DNA of 64,000 nt, from the NCBI GenBank assembly GCA_934254725.1, contig CAKQLR010000002.1:40726-104725 (forward strand). The letters are read 5' to 3'. The position numbers were made by a program, and so were the translations under genes. This document shows positions 54,460 through 62,560 of the stretch, piece after piece (position 1 is the stretch's first letter; the number at the start of each line of letters is the position of its first letter). The stretch is from an uncultured Clostridia bacterium (lineage in GTDB: Bacteria; Bacillota; Clostridia; Christensenellales; Borkfalkiaceae). A model generated the notes under the pieces. The model made no database searches and was not told the origin of the DNA. It saw only the letters and a program-made list of their open reading frames with translations.

Positions 54460-55275
54460 ATGAATAATAAAATTTTACCTTTCGTTTTCGATTGCATATT
54501 CGTCTTTTTAGGAGGAGCGGCGTTCGGCTTCGTAGTTCTTCGCTTTTACTTCGGGCTGACGGCCTCTATAATTCTGGCGCTTTGCTTCGCGCTGTTAACC
54601 GAAACAATTTTCTTTCTGCTCCGCAAGAAAAAAACAAAAAAATACATTATGAAAACAAAAGACAGAGAAAAAGCCGAAAACGTGCTGTTTACTCTCGGCG
54701 TATCCAAAAGAGAGGAATTGAATGATTTCTTCTCCGCTTTTCTGGATAAAATGAGCGTTGAGCATTTCGACGACAAAGGCGTAATAGTCCTTTCGGAAAC
54801 GCAAACGGAGCTGAGATATTGTTTTTCCTTTTCACCTGTAACCGAAAACGAAATTATAGAAGAATACAAAAAAACGGGCAAGGGCAGAAACGTTCTCGTG
54901 TGCGCCAAAAGTTTTTCCGAAGAGACCGTCGCTCTCGCAAAAAGGTTTTGCGGAAGAATTCTGCTTGCGGACGGCGGCGCACTCTACTCTGTTATGAAAA
55001 GGTTTGATTTTTTCCCTCCCGAAAACAAAAACTTTTCCGCGCAAAAAAAGAAGCCGAAAATTGTCCTTGCCAATTTGTTTTCGAGAAAGAACGCCGGCAG
55101 GTTCCTTCTTTACGGCATATTGCTGGAACTTTTCGGGGCGCTGTCCTTTTACCCCGTTTACTACTCCGTAACGGGCGGAATATTTATAATTTTATCGCTC
55201 GCGGTTTTCTTCTTCGGGTTAAGAGACGAACTGCCGCCGGACAACCCGTTTAAGTCTATAAGCAAAAACGGATAG
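54460..55275 (+). CDS. unrecognised four-helix membrane protein with a possible nuclease-like fold
   Basis: A 271-residue protein of unknown function. Two hydrophobic helices lie at residues ~8-55 and two near the C-terminus (~200-255). The soluble part between them contains VLVCAKSFSEETVALAKRF and RILLADGGALYSVMKRF, a pattern like the late strands and helices of Mrr-type PD-(D/E)xK domains. The catalytic Asp and ExK-type residues are not visible, so it is probably inactive as a nuclease. GGAG precedes the ATG at 54460. It stands alone. Confidence 0.65.
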   Translation: MNNKILPFVFDCIFVFLGGAAFGFVVLRFYFGLTASIILALCFALLTETIFFLLRKKKTKKYIMKTKDREKAENVLFTLGVSKREELNDFFSAFLDKMSVEHFDDKGVIVLSETQTELRYCFSFSPVTENEIIEEYKKTGKGRNVLVCAKSFSEETVALAKRFCGRILLADGGALYSVMKRFDFFPPENKNFSAQKKKPKIVLANLFSRKNAGRFLLYGILLELFGALSFYPVYYSVTGGIFIILSLAVFFFGLRDELPPDNPFKSISKNG

Positions 55276-55345
55276 CCTCCTAAAATGTTCCCCTTAAGAC
55301 ATTACAACTTTACGAAGTATGTTTGGCAAAGCTCGTTTATGCAAA

Positions 55346-55394
55346 AATAAAGTGCCGTTTTCCTCGGTTAATGTGAGAAAAATGGCACTTCTTT
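55346..55394. terminator. bidirectional terminator
   Basis: AAGTGCC (55350-55356) and GGCACTT (55384-55390) pair and are extended inward by TTTT/AAAA. It separates two convergent genes. Confidence 0.65.
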
Positions 55395-55395
55395 A

Positions 55396-55995
55396 CTATC
55401 TTGTCGCCCTAAAAACGTTTATAACGGTTTTGGAAATCAACTCCGCATCGACTCTTCCGCCGACGGTTATAGCACCTTCGAGGTAATCGGCAAGCGCCTT
55501 TTCTGCTTTAATAAGCGCTTCTTCGTATTCCTCTTTCGAGAGGGAGCCGCGACGGAGAATTTTCTTTCCTGCGGAATTCTTCCCTCCGTTTAAACACTCG
55601 CATAATATTTCCGCACAACGACCTGCAACCTTTTCGAGCTCTTCCTCGCCAACGTAACCCGAAAGCATGCTTTCTATAACAAGGTTTTCAAACGGAATTG
55701 AAACGTAATCGTCCTTAAAAAAGCCGCATATAATAACGTATAAAACTGTGGCGACGCTGCCTGTCCGCATACCTTCGGACATGACGTCCTTAAAAGTAAC
55801 TTCCCTTTTAAAAATAAGGGAGGAAACAAAACTTACCGCCACGCCGGAAATTATCGGCGCCAGCGACGAGAGCCTTTTGTATTTGTTTTTTACCAAAAAT
55901 TTTACACCCACCGCAAGAGCGAGCGCTATAAGTGCATACGTAACTTCCGCCAAGCCGAGGCTTGACAGAAAGTATGCTGTTTCCGAAAAATTCAT
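55396..55995 (-). CDS. unrecognised membrane protein
   Basis: A 199-residue protein I do not recognise. Two or three hydrophobic helices occupy residues ~10-105, followed by a soluble helical part rich in Glu and Lys (EEELEKVAGRCAEILCECL, SKEEYEEALIKAEKALADYL). AAGGTG lies before the ATG. It ends at the bidirectional terminator and has no partner gene. A holin-like role is conceivable by size and topology but not supported by a motif. Confidence 0.6.
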   Translation of the reverse strand: MNFSETAYFLSSLGLAEVTYALIALALAVGVKFLVKNKYKRLSSLAPIISGVAVSFVSSLIFKREVTFKDVMSEGMRTGSVATVLYVIICGFFKDDYVSIPFENLVIESMLSGYVGEEELEKVAGRCAEILCECLNGGKNSAGKKILRRGSLSKEEYEEALIKAEKALADYLEGAITVGGRVDAELISKTVINVFRATR

Positions 55996-56330
55996 ATTAC
56001 ACCTTTTTGCCGCTTTTTGTGCGAAAAAGGGGGCTTTTCTACTTTTTTCGGCAGTACCCGGCTACAAAATCACCGTGTTTTTATTTCAGGCGCGGAGTAA
56101 TTATACAATATTTTTCAGCTTTTTTTGCGAAGCAAGCCCGTTATTATACCGCTTAGGAAATGATTTTTCCTTTTACGTTTCTTTGTTTTTTGATAGTTTA
56201 AAAAGTGAAAATACGGTAAAAAAGAAGAAAACTTCAGGAAAATAATTGACAAAACGCTTTCTAACCTTTAATATATAAATAGTATATATTATTATACTAA
56301 GAATTGTTTTCCGCTAAGGAGAGGTGGAAT
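55996..56330. other. intergenic region between divergent genes
   Basis: No gene is visible. It carries the lipoprotein promoter at its right end and a possible minus-strand TATAAT near 56098 facing the membrane protein gene. The open frames here do not carry ribosome sites. Confidence 0.5.
56246..56274 (+). promoter_or_regulatory. lipoprotein gene promoter
   Basis: TTGACA (56246-56251), a 17-base spacer and TAATAT (56269-56274). The start near 56281 gives a ~50-base leader. Confidence 0.75.
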
Positions 56331-57332
56331 ATGAAAAGAACTTGGAAAATCATAGTAACGCTTGCGGTAGTATTTATGCTTACCGCCGCTTCGTTCGGTT
56401 GTCAGTCGAACGTCGGTAAACCGCTTGAAAATACAAACCACGGCGTTGAAATCAAAACGTTCGGTCGCTATGCGCAGAACCTCGTTACGGACGAAACGCT
56501 GCTCGCGTCTTTACAATCTGCAAACGTCGACGCAGACGGAAGAATCACCCTCGGCGACGGTCGCTACGAAAAAATCACAGCTACGCCGTACAGAACGGGT
56601 TTAACCTTTTCTAACGGAGTAAAAATAGAAACGGGCAAGGAATACTTCTTTGAAGTTGCGCCCGTTACCTGGTACGCGTTAAATACGGAAAACGGCAAAA
56701 CTCTTCTTTTCGCGGAAAAGATTTTGGATGTTTCCCTCTTTTCCGACAAGACCGAAATGGAAGGTTGCGGCTTCGGTTTCTATTACACCGGCAAGGATTA
56801 CCCCAACGACTGGGCAATCTCCAAGCTTCGCGAATTCATGAACGGCACGATGTTCAACGCTCTTTTTGACGAGGTTGAAGCTAAGGGCGGCGTTGTTCTG
56901 ACGAGAGTTTCTTCCGCTTATCCCGAATCTTACTTCAAAGCGCATAGCTCGCAGATACCCGTTACCAACGATAAGGTTTTCGCGCCCAGCTATAAAGAAC
57001 TTACAAACACCGCTTACGGCTTTACCGAGGACGGCGAAAAATACGACTGCCTGCGCATGGCGGAACCTACGGATTACGCTCTTGCCAGAGGCTGCAGAAT
57101 TTTTGAAACCAACGCCAAACCGGGTTACACCGACTACGAACGCGACATTGTGCTGAACCGCAACGGCGATTATTGGCTCCGCACCGTAGGTCATGACATT
57201 TATTACGCAGGCATCTGCCGTTATAACGGCACGGTAGGCAAGTACTACTCCTACGTAAACAACGCTTCGGACTCGAAGAAAAGCGAGTATGTAGGCGTTC
57301 GCCCCGCCGTAACCGTTCAGATAACGCTTTAA
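56331..57332 (+). CDS. DUF6273-like lipoprotein
   Basis: A 333-residue secreted lipoprotein. The signal peptide ends in ASFGC (Cys24). The mature part has the pattern of DUF6273 proteins: WYALNTENGKTLLFAEKI, NDWAISKLREFMNG, VFAPSYKEL, YWLRTVG and YVGVRPAV near the end, a fold related to carbohydrate- or surface-binding modules of gut Firmicutes. No enzymatic residues are evident. Ribosome site AAGGAGAGG precedes the ATG. The family call is from memory of its motifs. Confidence 0.7.
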   Translation: MKRTWKIIVTLAVVFMLTAASFGCQSNVGKPLENTNHGVEIKTFGRYAQNLVTDETLLASLQSANVDADGRITLGDGRYEKITATPYRTGLTFSNGVKIETGKEYFFEVAPVTWYALNTENGKTLLFAEKILDVSLFSDKTEMEGCGFGFYYTGKDYPNDWAISKLREFMNGTMFNALFDEVEAKGGVVLTRVSSAYPESYFKAHSSQIPVTNDKVFAPSYKELTNTAYGFTEDGEKYDCLRMAEPTDYALARGCRIFETNAKPGYTDYERDIVLNRNGDYWLRTVGHDIYYAGICRYNGTVGKYYSYVNNASDSKKSEYVGVRPAVTVQITL

Positions 57333-57391
57333 TAAAAACGGCTATCTTTCATATTAACCGTTCGGGATTGCTATAAGCTTTATGTCCACCG

Positions 57392-57420
57392 TTTAATATG
57401 CAAAAAAAATTACATATAAT
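57392..57420 (+). promoter_or_regulatory. SPFH gene promoter
   Basis: TATAAT (57415-57420) with a weak TTTAAT 17 bases upstream. The start would be near 57427, about 30 bases before the SPFH gene, whose ribosome site is AGGAG. Confidence 0.5.
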
Positions 57421-57456
57421 AGTAGGGAAAATTTATTCATTCACAGGAGATAAACA

Positions 57457-58536
57457 ATGGCACTATTCAGAATTAATATAGAATGGACAGACAGTTCTTC
57501 CGACACTTTGGTTTACAAATATCCTTTTAAAAACAGCGGAAGAGAAGTAAACGACCGAAGCACGCTTACCGTTCGCGAATCGCAGATGGCGGTATTCGTT
57601 TATAAAGGACAGGTGGCGGATATTTTCGGGCCGGGGTTCTATAAACTCGATACCAACATATATCCCATTCTTACGAAACTTGCCGCTTGGACGTACGGCT
57701 TCCAGAACCCCATCGTTATGGAAGTATACTTCATCAACACCAAGCAGTTCACAAATAACAAATGGGGAACGCAAAACCCCATTCTCGTACGCGATCCCGA
57801 ATTCGGTCCCATAAGAGTACGCGGGTTCGGTTCCTACGCGTTCAAAGTAAAGGATTGCGGTCAGTTCCTTCGCGAACTTTTCGGCACGAACTCCTCTTTT
57901 AAGACGAGCGACATAGTAGACCACCTCAAATCCATACTTATTTCCAACATTACGGACGCGATAGGCGAAAGCAAGATTTCCGCTCTCGACCTTGCGGGCA
58001 ACACACTTGAATTCCAGCAAAAGGTCACCGAAACCGTTCAGGAAGCTTTCAACGAAATAGGTCTCGAACTCACCAAGCTCAACATAGAGAATATGTCCGT
58101 TCCAGAAGAAGTCGAAAAGGCTTTCGACGAACGCACGAAGTACGGCATTCTCGGAGACAAGTCGGACGTTATGATGAAGGTTGCCGCTGCCGAAGCCATG
58201 AAAGGCGCGGCAAATAACCCCGGCATGGGCGGCGCGTTTATGGGCGTGGGCGTAGGCGTAGGCGCAGGCGCGGGCATCGGTCAGATGATGGCGGAAGCCA
58301 TGAAACCCTCTCAGCAAACTCAACAACCAGCAAACACTGCTGCACCTGCGGCAGCTGCCGCGGGCGTTGCCTCAAATATGACAACCTGCGCTAAATGCGG
58401 CGCTTTAATCCCCTCTACCGCAAAATTCTGTCCCGAATGCGGGGAAAAGAGAAACGCGAAACGTTTCTGCCCCGAATGCGGAGCCGAAGTTTCAAGCAGC
58501 GCGAAGTTCTGCCCCGAATGCGGTAAGCAATTATAA
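57457..58536 (+). CDS. SPFH-domain protein with C-terminal zinc ribbons (YdjI-like)
   Basis: A 359-residue protein. Residues ~20-240 are an SPFH/band-7 domain of the YdjI type (RESQMAVFVYKGQVADIFGPG, IRVRGFGSYAFKVKD, LTKLNIENMSVPEEVEKAF). A Gly/Ala/Met-rich linker (~250-305) follows, then four CxxC pairs forming two zinc ribbons at the C-terminus. In Bacillus YdjI works with PspA, YdjG and YdjH at the membrane. Here a YdjG-like gene lies 0.4 kb downstream. It has no transmembrane helix, so it needs a membrane partner. Confidence 0.88.
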   Translation: MALFRINIEWTDSSSDTLVYKYPFKNSGREVNDRSTLTVRESQMAVFVYKGQVADIFGPGFYKLDTNIYPILTKLAAWTYGFQNPIVMEVYFINTKQFTNNKWGTQNPILVRDPEFGPIRVRGFGSYAFKVKDCGQFLRELFGTNSSFKTSDIVDHLKSILISNITDAIGESKISALDLAGNTLEFQQKVTETVQEAFNEIGLELTKLNIENMSVPEEVEKAFDERTKYGILGDKSDVMMKVAAAEAMKGAANNPGMGGAFMGVGVGVGAGAGIGQMMAEAMKPSQQTQQPANTAAPAAAAAGVASNMTTCAKCGALIPSTAKFCPECGEKRNAKRFCPECGAEVSSSAKFCPECGKQL

Positions 58537-58543
58537 CAAGCAG

Positions 58544-58570
58544 AACCGAAAAGCCGACGGGCTTGTTTCG
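58544..58570 (+). repeat. hairpin after the SPFH gene
   Basis: CCGAAA and TTTCGG enclose an inner AGCC/GGCT pairing. There is no T-run on the plus strand, so it is probably an mRNA-end stabiliser rather than a terminator. Confidence 0.45.
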
Positions 58571-58681
58571 GCAAAAAACGAAAAAGTCGCTTAAATCACG
58601 CATTATCTTTATTTTTTGCAAATAAATTTTTTGCATAAAGCACATAATAATTCAGATAATTTTTTTTGGAGATACACTATT

Positions 58682-58876
58682 ATGGAACAGAAAATCACCA
58701 AGGACACCATTATTGCAGACGTTATAAAAATCAACCCCAACGCGGGCGAAATCCTTATGAGCTACGGGATGCACTGCTTAGGCTGCGCTATTGCGCACGG
58801 CGAAACCGTAGGTCAGGCGGCAGAAGTTCACGGGGCAGACGTCGAAGCTATGCTTGAGGAACTTAACAACTTCTGA
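58682..58876 (+). CDS. DUF1858 redox-type small protein
   Basis: A 64-residue DUF1858 protein (IADVIKINPNAGEILMSYGMHCLGCAIAHGETV). The single CxxC is the conserved pair of this family, which is linked by name to hybrid-cluster-protein redox domains. GGAGATAC lies before the ATG. It is placed between the SPFH and YdjG-like genes on the same strand. Role is unknown; a redox or metal sensor is possible. Confidence 0.85.
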   Translation: MEQKITKDTIIADVIKINPNAGEILMSYGMHCLGCAIAHGETVGQAAEVHGADVEAMLEELNNF

Positions 58877-58894
58877 TAACGACACGCAAAAAAA

Positions 58895-58931
58895 GGGGCG
58901 AACGGGGGTTATTTACCCGCTCGCTTTTTTA
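58895..58931 (+). terminator. terminator after the DUF1858 gene
   Basis: GCGAACGGG and CCCGCTCGC pair over nine positions with one mismatch, followed by six Ts. It stands only 16 bases before the YdjG-like ATG, so that gene would be reached by read-through. Confidence 0.65.
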
Positions 58932-58946
58932 TCGGAGTTTATCTAT

Positions 58947-60041
58947 ATGGAAGAAAACGTACAAAAAAATATTTACGATGCGCCCGAGGTAAGCACGGAC
59001 TCTATTAAATGCAAAGGTTGCGGCGGCAACATGGTTTTTGATCCCTCCACGCAAAAACTCAAGTGTCCCTATTGCGGATATACGGAGGCGTTCACCACAA
59101 ACGAGCAGGTGGAAGAACGCGATTTGCAGGACGTTTTAAACAAAAACGAGAGCTGGAAAAGAGACACTTCTTCTTTCAGGTGCGCTAACTGCGGGGCAAA
59201 AATACATACGGAAAAAAGCATTACGGCAACCCTCTGCCCCTTCTGCGGAACCTCCCACGTTATAAAAGAGGACGACCTCGAAGGGATAAAACCTAACGTC
59301 GTTCTGCCTTTCAAACTTACCACTGAGAACGTTGCGAAGAATTTCAAAACCTGGGCAAGGAAAAAAATCTTCGCCCCCAATAAATTCAGAAAAAGCGCCT
59401 CTACGGATAAAATCAAAGGGGTTTATATGCCCTTTTTCACGTTTGACAGCAACACCGCTTCCGTTTACGAAGGGCGGCTCGGCAAGCGCAAAACGAGAAC
59501 TGTTCGCACAAAAAACGGAACCACCACGGAAACTTACACAGAGTGGCGGCGCGTCAGCGGAAGCATTTCGCATTTCTTCGACGATATATATATAAACGCG
59601 GGTGACAGGCTTGACTCAAAGCAGATTTACAATCTTATGCCGTTCGACTACTCTTCTTCGCGCGTTTACGACAACGCCTATCTGAACGGCTTTTACGCAC
59701 ACCACTACGATAAAGATATCGCCGCCTGCTGGAAGGAAGCGCGCGATTATATGGATAAACAGTTGCGTCAACTTATTCTCGAACGGAATAACTGCGATTA
59801 TATAGATTATCTTAACGTTTCCACACGCCATGAAAACGTTACCTTCAAATACGTTCTCGTTCCCGTGTACGTTATAAATTATACTTATAAAAAGAAAAAT
59901 TACACCATTTACTGCAACGGAAATTCGGGTAAATTCGCAGGAAAAACTCCTGTTTCCCCCTGGAAGGTTGCCATTGCTTCGGTCGTCGGTTTAGCCGCGG
60001 CTATCGGTCTGATTTTGCTATTTATGTATTTAAACAATTAA
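58947..60041 (+). CDS. YdjG-like zinc-ribbon membrane protein
   Basis: A 364-residue protein. Two N-terminal zinc ribbons (CKGC...CPYC and CANC...CPFC) are followed by the YdjG-type core (NVVLPFKLTTENVAKNFKTW, DKIKGVYMPFFTFD, PVYVINYTYK) and one C-terminal helix of about 20 hydrophobic residues. In Bacillus, YdjG recruits the SPFH protein YdjI and PspA to the membrane. The start at 58947 was chosen over an upstream frame that overlaps the DUF1858 gene; CGGAG precedes it. No pspA or ydjH is next to it. Confidence 0.85.
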   Translation: MEENVQKNIYDAPEVSTDSIKCKGCGGNMVFDPSTQKLKCPYCGYTEAFTTNEQVEERDLQDVLNKNESWKRDTSSFRCANCGAKIHTEKSITATLCPFCGTSHVIKEDDLEGIKPNVVLPFKLTTENVAKNFKTWARKKIFAPNKFRKSASTDKIKGVYMPFFTFDSNTASVYEGRLGKRKTRTVRTKNGTTTETYTEWRRVSGSISHFFDDIYINAGDRLDSKQIYNLMPFDYSSSRVYDNAYLNGFYAHHYDKDIAACWKEARDYMDKQLRQLILERNNCDYIDYLNVSTRHENVTFKYVLVPVYVINYTYKKKNYTIYCNGNSGKFAGKTPVSPWKVAIASVVGLAAAIGLILLFMYLNN

Positions 60042-60144
60042 AAATCGATTATTTCGGGCAAAGAACATTGTATTTTGAAAAAAATTGAATTGTCAAGATT
60101 TTTTTAGGAAAAAAGTTAAAAAAATTTTTGCAAGGGCGATTTTG

Positions 60145-60290
60145 TGCTAAAATTAAGGAGTATTTCACTGAAAAATTTCCTTATTTATTTCTAACGGCTT
60201 GAAAAACCGTTAGAAATAGGAATAAATCTTAAAAAACTAAAAACTTATTGTACGACAAAAAGCAGGCTTAAAATAAAGTCTGCTTTTTTG
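60145..60290 (+). ncRNA. candidate small RNA upstream of the IS30 element
   Basis: An extended -10 (TGC-TAAAAT, 60145-60153) is followed within 140 bases by a perfect 12-bp hairpin (TATTTCTAACGG at 60186-60197 with its complement at 60207-60218) and by an intrinsic terminator. No ORF is present. This promoter-hairpin-terminator order fits a small RNA of ~130 bases, but no -35 is seen and no family was recognised. Confidence 0.3.
60257..60290. terminator. bidirectional terminator after the IS30 transposase
   Basis: AAAAAGCAG (60258-60266) and CTGCTTTTT (60281-60289) pair over nine bases, extended by CTT/AAG. T-runs occur on both strands. Confidence 0.8.
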
Positions 60291-60307
60291 CTTATAAAAC
60301 AATAAAT

Positions 60308-61351
60308 TTACGCTATCTTTTTTAATTCAGCATTAAAAATTTCTTCAGAAGAAGCAAAAGCTAAAACTTGCCGGGGATAAGCGTTCACCCATTTTTCGAC
60401 AGCCGAAACTTCTTCTTGAGAAATATGCATAAAGTTTGTTCCTTTTGGTAGCTTTCTTCGTATCTCGCGGTTAAGGCGTTCGTTTGAGCCACGTTCCGAA
60501 GAACAATAAGGGTGACAATGGAAAACTTCGGTACGTTTGTTTTTCCCTTTACCGAATATTGAGCGTTCCATTCCGTCAATATCCGTAAACTCGCAACCGT
60601 TATCTACCGTTATACTTTTAAAAATCCTTTTAAACTTTGCGCCGTAAAACCTTTCGAGTTTATTTAGGCTTTTTACAACGCACAATGCCTTTTGACTTTC
60701 TATTCTAAATATTATAAGCTTTCGGGACAAACGCTCACACAATACGAGCAAGCTTGGTTTTGTAGGACCGCAAACGCAGTCCATTTCCCAATGTCCGAAA
60801 GTCTGGCGTTTGAAAACTTCCTTAGGGCGTTGTTCTATACTCTTTCCCCGAAAAGCTGTTTTTGCGACCTTTACAGATTTATAAGTCCTCTTTTTCCTAT
60901 TTAAAACGACATTTTCGAAGTAACCTTTTTCTATATATCTGTACAATGTTTGTTTGCTTATTTGGGTTTTAAACTCGATATTCTTGCGTTTTATTTCACC
61001 CAGAACAGCGCAGGCGGAAAGTCCGTCTTGTACAATTCTTTTTTCGACATAGTTAACGAACTCGTAATCTTTGCCGATTTTTTCTTTTGCGCCTCTTGCC
61101 GTGCACGCTATTTCGTATTTTTGTTGAGCAATATACGCGCTATAGCGTTTTTCGAACTTATATGTATAATCTACGTAGCCTTGTTCTTTTATTTTGTGGT
61201 CGTATTCGCCGCGATGTTTTTCAAGATAAATCGTTGAGCAGGATTTACCTATTGTTTCGGCTATTACTTTTACATCTGTTTTTGCGTTTAACAGAGCTTC
61301 TATTTGTAGTCGCTCGTTGTACGTTAAATTTTTACTTCCTTGTTTCCTCAC
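60308..61351 (-). CDS. IS30-family transposase
   Basis: A 347-residue DDE transposase. The N-terminal helix-turn-helix (KNLTYNERLQIEALLNAK, IAETIGKSCSTIYLE) is the IS30 type. Catalytic residues are seen in GHWEMDCV (Asp), TVDNGCEF (Asp) and GSNERLNREIRRKLPKG (Glu). The start is GTG with GGAG seven bases upstream. The gene is intact. Terminal inverted repeats could not be identified by eye, so the element's ends are not given. Confidence 0.9.
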   Translation of the reverse strand: MRKQGSKNLTYNERLQIEALLNAKTDVKVIAETIGKSCSTIYLEKHRGEYDHKIKEQGYVDYTYKFEKRYSAYIAQQKYEIACTARGAKEKIGKDYEFVNYVEKRIVQDGLSACAVLGEIKRKNIEFKTQISKQTLYRYIEKGYFENVVLNRKKRTYKSVKVAKTAFRGKSIEQRPKEVFKRQTFGHWEMDCVCGPTKPSLLVLCERLSRKLIIFRIESQKALCVVKSLNKLERFYGAKFKRIFKSITVDNGCEFTDIDGMERSIFGKGKNKRTEVFHCHPYCSSERGSNERLNREIRRKLPKGTNFMHISQEEVSAVEKWVNAYPRQVLAFASSEEIFNAELKKIA

Positions 61352-61375
61352 TTTCCTACTCCTTTCTTGCGGTTT

Positions 61376-61440
61376 AGAAAAGGAAAGGGACGGGCAAGGT
61401 CGCTATGCCGCTTGACCTTTGCCCGTCTCTATCCTTTTCC
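61376..61440. repeat. large hairpin upstream of the transposase
   Basis: GACGGGCAAGGTC (61389-61401) pairs with GACCTTTGCCCGTC (61414-61427, one bulge), extended outward by GGAAAAGG-like and CCTTTTCC pairing. It could shield the transposase gene from outside transcription, as IS elements often do. Confidence 0.7.
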
Positions 61441-61464
61441 TTTGTTATTTTTTTGAATGCTTTA

Positions 61465-61663
61465 CCATAACGCTACCGTCCTGTAAAGAGCACGTGAAAA
61501 TTTTTGCTCCTTAATGCGGTGGCTTACCGCAAAAATTTTCACTTAAAATCGCAAGCGATTTTTTCTCTTGACAGTTAGTTATCGTTATGGCTTTCGGTAG
61601 ATAAGATGTTTGATGACACGCATCAAACATCCTTAATTATTTTAGTCGGTCGGCTTTATGCCG
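61465..61663. repeat. cluster of inverted repeats
   Basis: Four perfect stems follow each other: GTGAAAATTTTTG/CAAAAATTTTCAC (61494-61506, 61530-61542) enclosing GCGGT/ACCGC; AAAATCGC/GCGATTTT (61545-61562); GATGTTTGATG/CATCAAACATC (61605-61615, 61621-61631); CGGC/GCCG (61651-61663). In addition CCATAACG (61465) and CTACCG (61473) have complements at 61583 and 61595 in crossing order. No gene overlaps. Replication, transfer or antisense-RNA functions are possible. Confidence 0.75.
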
Positions 61664-61692
61664 TTAAATTTTTAAAAGGTAGGTAAAAGGAT

Positions 61693-61800
61693 ATGCACGA
61701 TTTGACAGGCTCGGAACTTTTCCGCTTAATTCAATACTTGCGTGCGCAAGGTTGGACGGATGAAAAAATCGTTAAACTTATTGAGTTCATAACTCGCTAA
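61693..61800 (+). CDS. 35-residue small protein, unrecognised
   Basis: A short frame starting MHDLTGSELFRLIQYLRAQG and ending in FITR. AAAAGG lies just before the ATG, with AGGTAGG further up. The predicted product is one or two amphipathic helices. It lies between the hairpin cluster and the J-domain gene, a typical place for tiny accessory proteins of mobile elements. Its composition and ribosome site suggest it is real. Confidence 0.5.
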   Translation: MHDLTGSELFRLIQYLRAQGWTDEKIVKLIEFITR

Positions 61801-61988
61801 GCTTAACGACGTAAATTTAAACCCTGCCGCTCGGCTTACTTGAAAAACCCCGAACGGCAAAACCAAGCGCGGGGGCGTTTACCTGCCCGCCCTTCGCTTA
61901 ACTCGTTTTTATTATATCAAAGGGAAGCTGAAAAAACAAGCATTTAAGCTGTTTTAAACAAAAAAATTTGTCAAAAGGGGACATAGCT

Positions 61989-62480
61989 ATGACATTTAAA
62001 TTTTTCAAAAACGTTGACTGTATAGAAGAACTGAAGGAACAATACAAAAAATTATGTTTCAATCACCACCCAGACAAGGGCGGAAAAACCGAAGATATGC
62101 AACAGATAAACGCCGAGTTTGACGAACTCAAAAAGAAAGTTGCAAACATTCACCGAAACAAAGACGGCAAAACATACAAGGCAAGCGAAGAAAAATATAC
62201 CGCGCCCGATGAGTTCCGCGATATTATCAACGCAATAATCAACTTCAATATAAAAATTGAGTTGTGCGGCTCCTGGCTGTGGGCATTTAACGCTTACAAC
62301 TACAAAAAAGAGCTTAAAGACCTCGGCTTCTTCTATTGTTCGGCAAAAAAGGCGTGGGCGTGGACGGACAACCCGACCAAGAGCAAGCACCGCTTAACGT
62401 TGGACGAAATAAGAAGAATTCACGGTTCGAAAATAATCAAAGAACAGGAAGAAGAAAAGAAACTTGCGGAGGCGGTCTGA
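61989..62480 (+). CDS. J-domain protein of mobile elements
   Basis: A 163-residue protein. Its N-terminal J-domain core (YKKLCFNHHPDKGGKTEDMQQINAEFDEL, with the HPD motif) would stimulate a DnaK ATPase. The C-terminal part (IELCGSWLWAFN, LKDLGFFYCSAKKAWAW) matches the DnaJ-like proteins of integrative elements and phages of Firmicutes. The ATG at 61989 has AGGGGA before it. Directly after its TGA, in the same frame, lies a copied gene tail (see 62481-62543). Confidence 0.8.
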   Translation: MTFKFFKNVDCIEELKEQYKKLCFNHHPDKGGKTEDMQQINAEFDELKKKVANIHRNKDGKTYKASEEKYTAPDEFRDIINAIINFNIKIELCGSWLWAFNAYNYKKELKDLGFFYCSAKKAWAWTDNPTKSKHRLTLDEIRRIHGSKIIKEQEEEKKLAEAV

Positions 62481-62543
62481 CCACCTCTTAAAGATAAAAA
62501 TTTAGCCCCGGGCACTGACCCAGGAATAAAAGAAAGGGCATAG
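62481..62543 (+). pseudogene. orphan gene tail duplicated from the next gene
   Basis: The sequence after the J-domain stop reads PPLKDKNLAPG-TDPGIKERA and then a stop, in frame. The C-terminus of the 62561-62896 gene reads PPLKDKNLAPG-VDPEKKGE. The 33 bases 62481-62513 match 62837-62869 with one mismatch. It looks like the remnant of a lost paralogue, or a tail moved by recombination. Read-through of the TGA would attach it to the J-domain protein. Confidence 0.7.
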
Positions 62544-62560
62544 CCCCTAAAGGAGAAACT

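Noticed and set aside
55396..55995. Phage holin
   Set aside because: Only size and helices fit; there is no neighbouring lysin and the long soluble C-terminus is not holin-like.
58854..58946. An N-terminal extension of the YdjG-like protein starting inside the DUF1858 gene
   Set aside because: It would run through the DUF1858 end and its terminator, while the ATG at 58947 has its own ribosome site and starts the conserved protein.
60174..60230. The 12-bp inverted repeat near 60.2 kb as an end of the IS30 element
   Set aside because: Both arms are on the same side of the transposase and no matching sequence occurs beyond 61.35 kb, so it is a hairpin rather than a terminal repeat.
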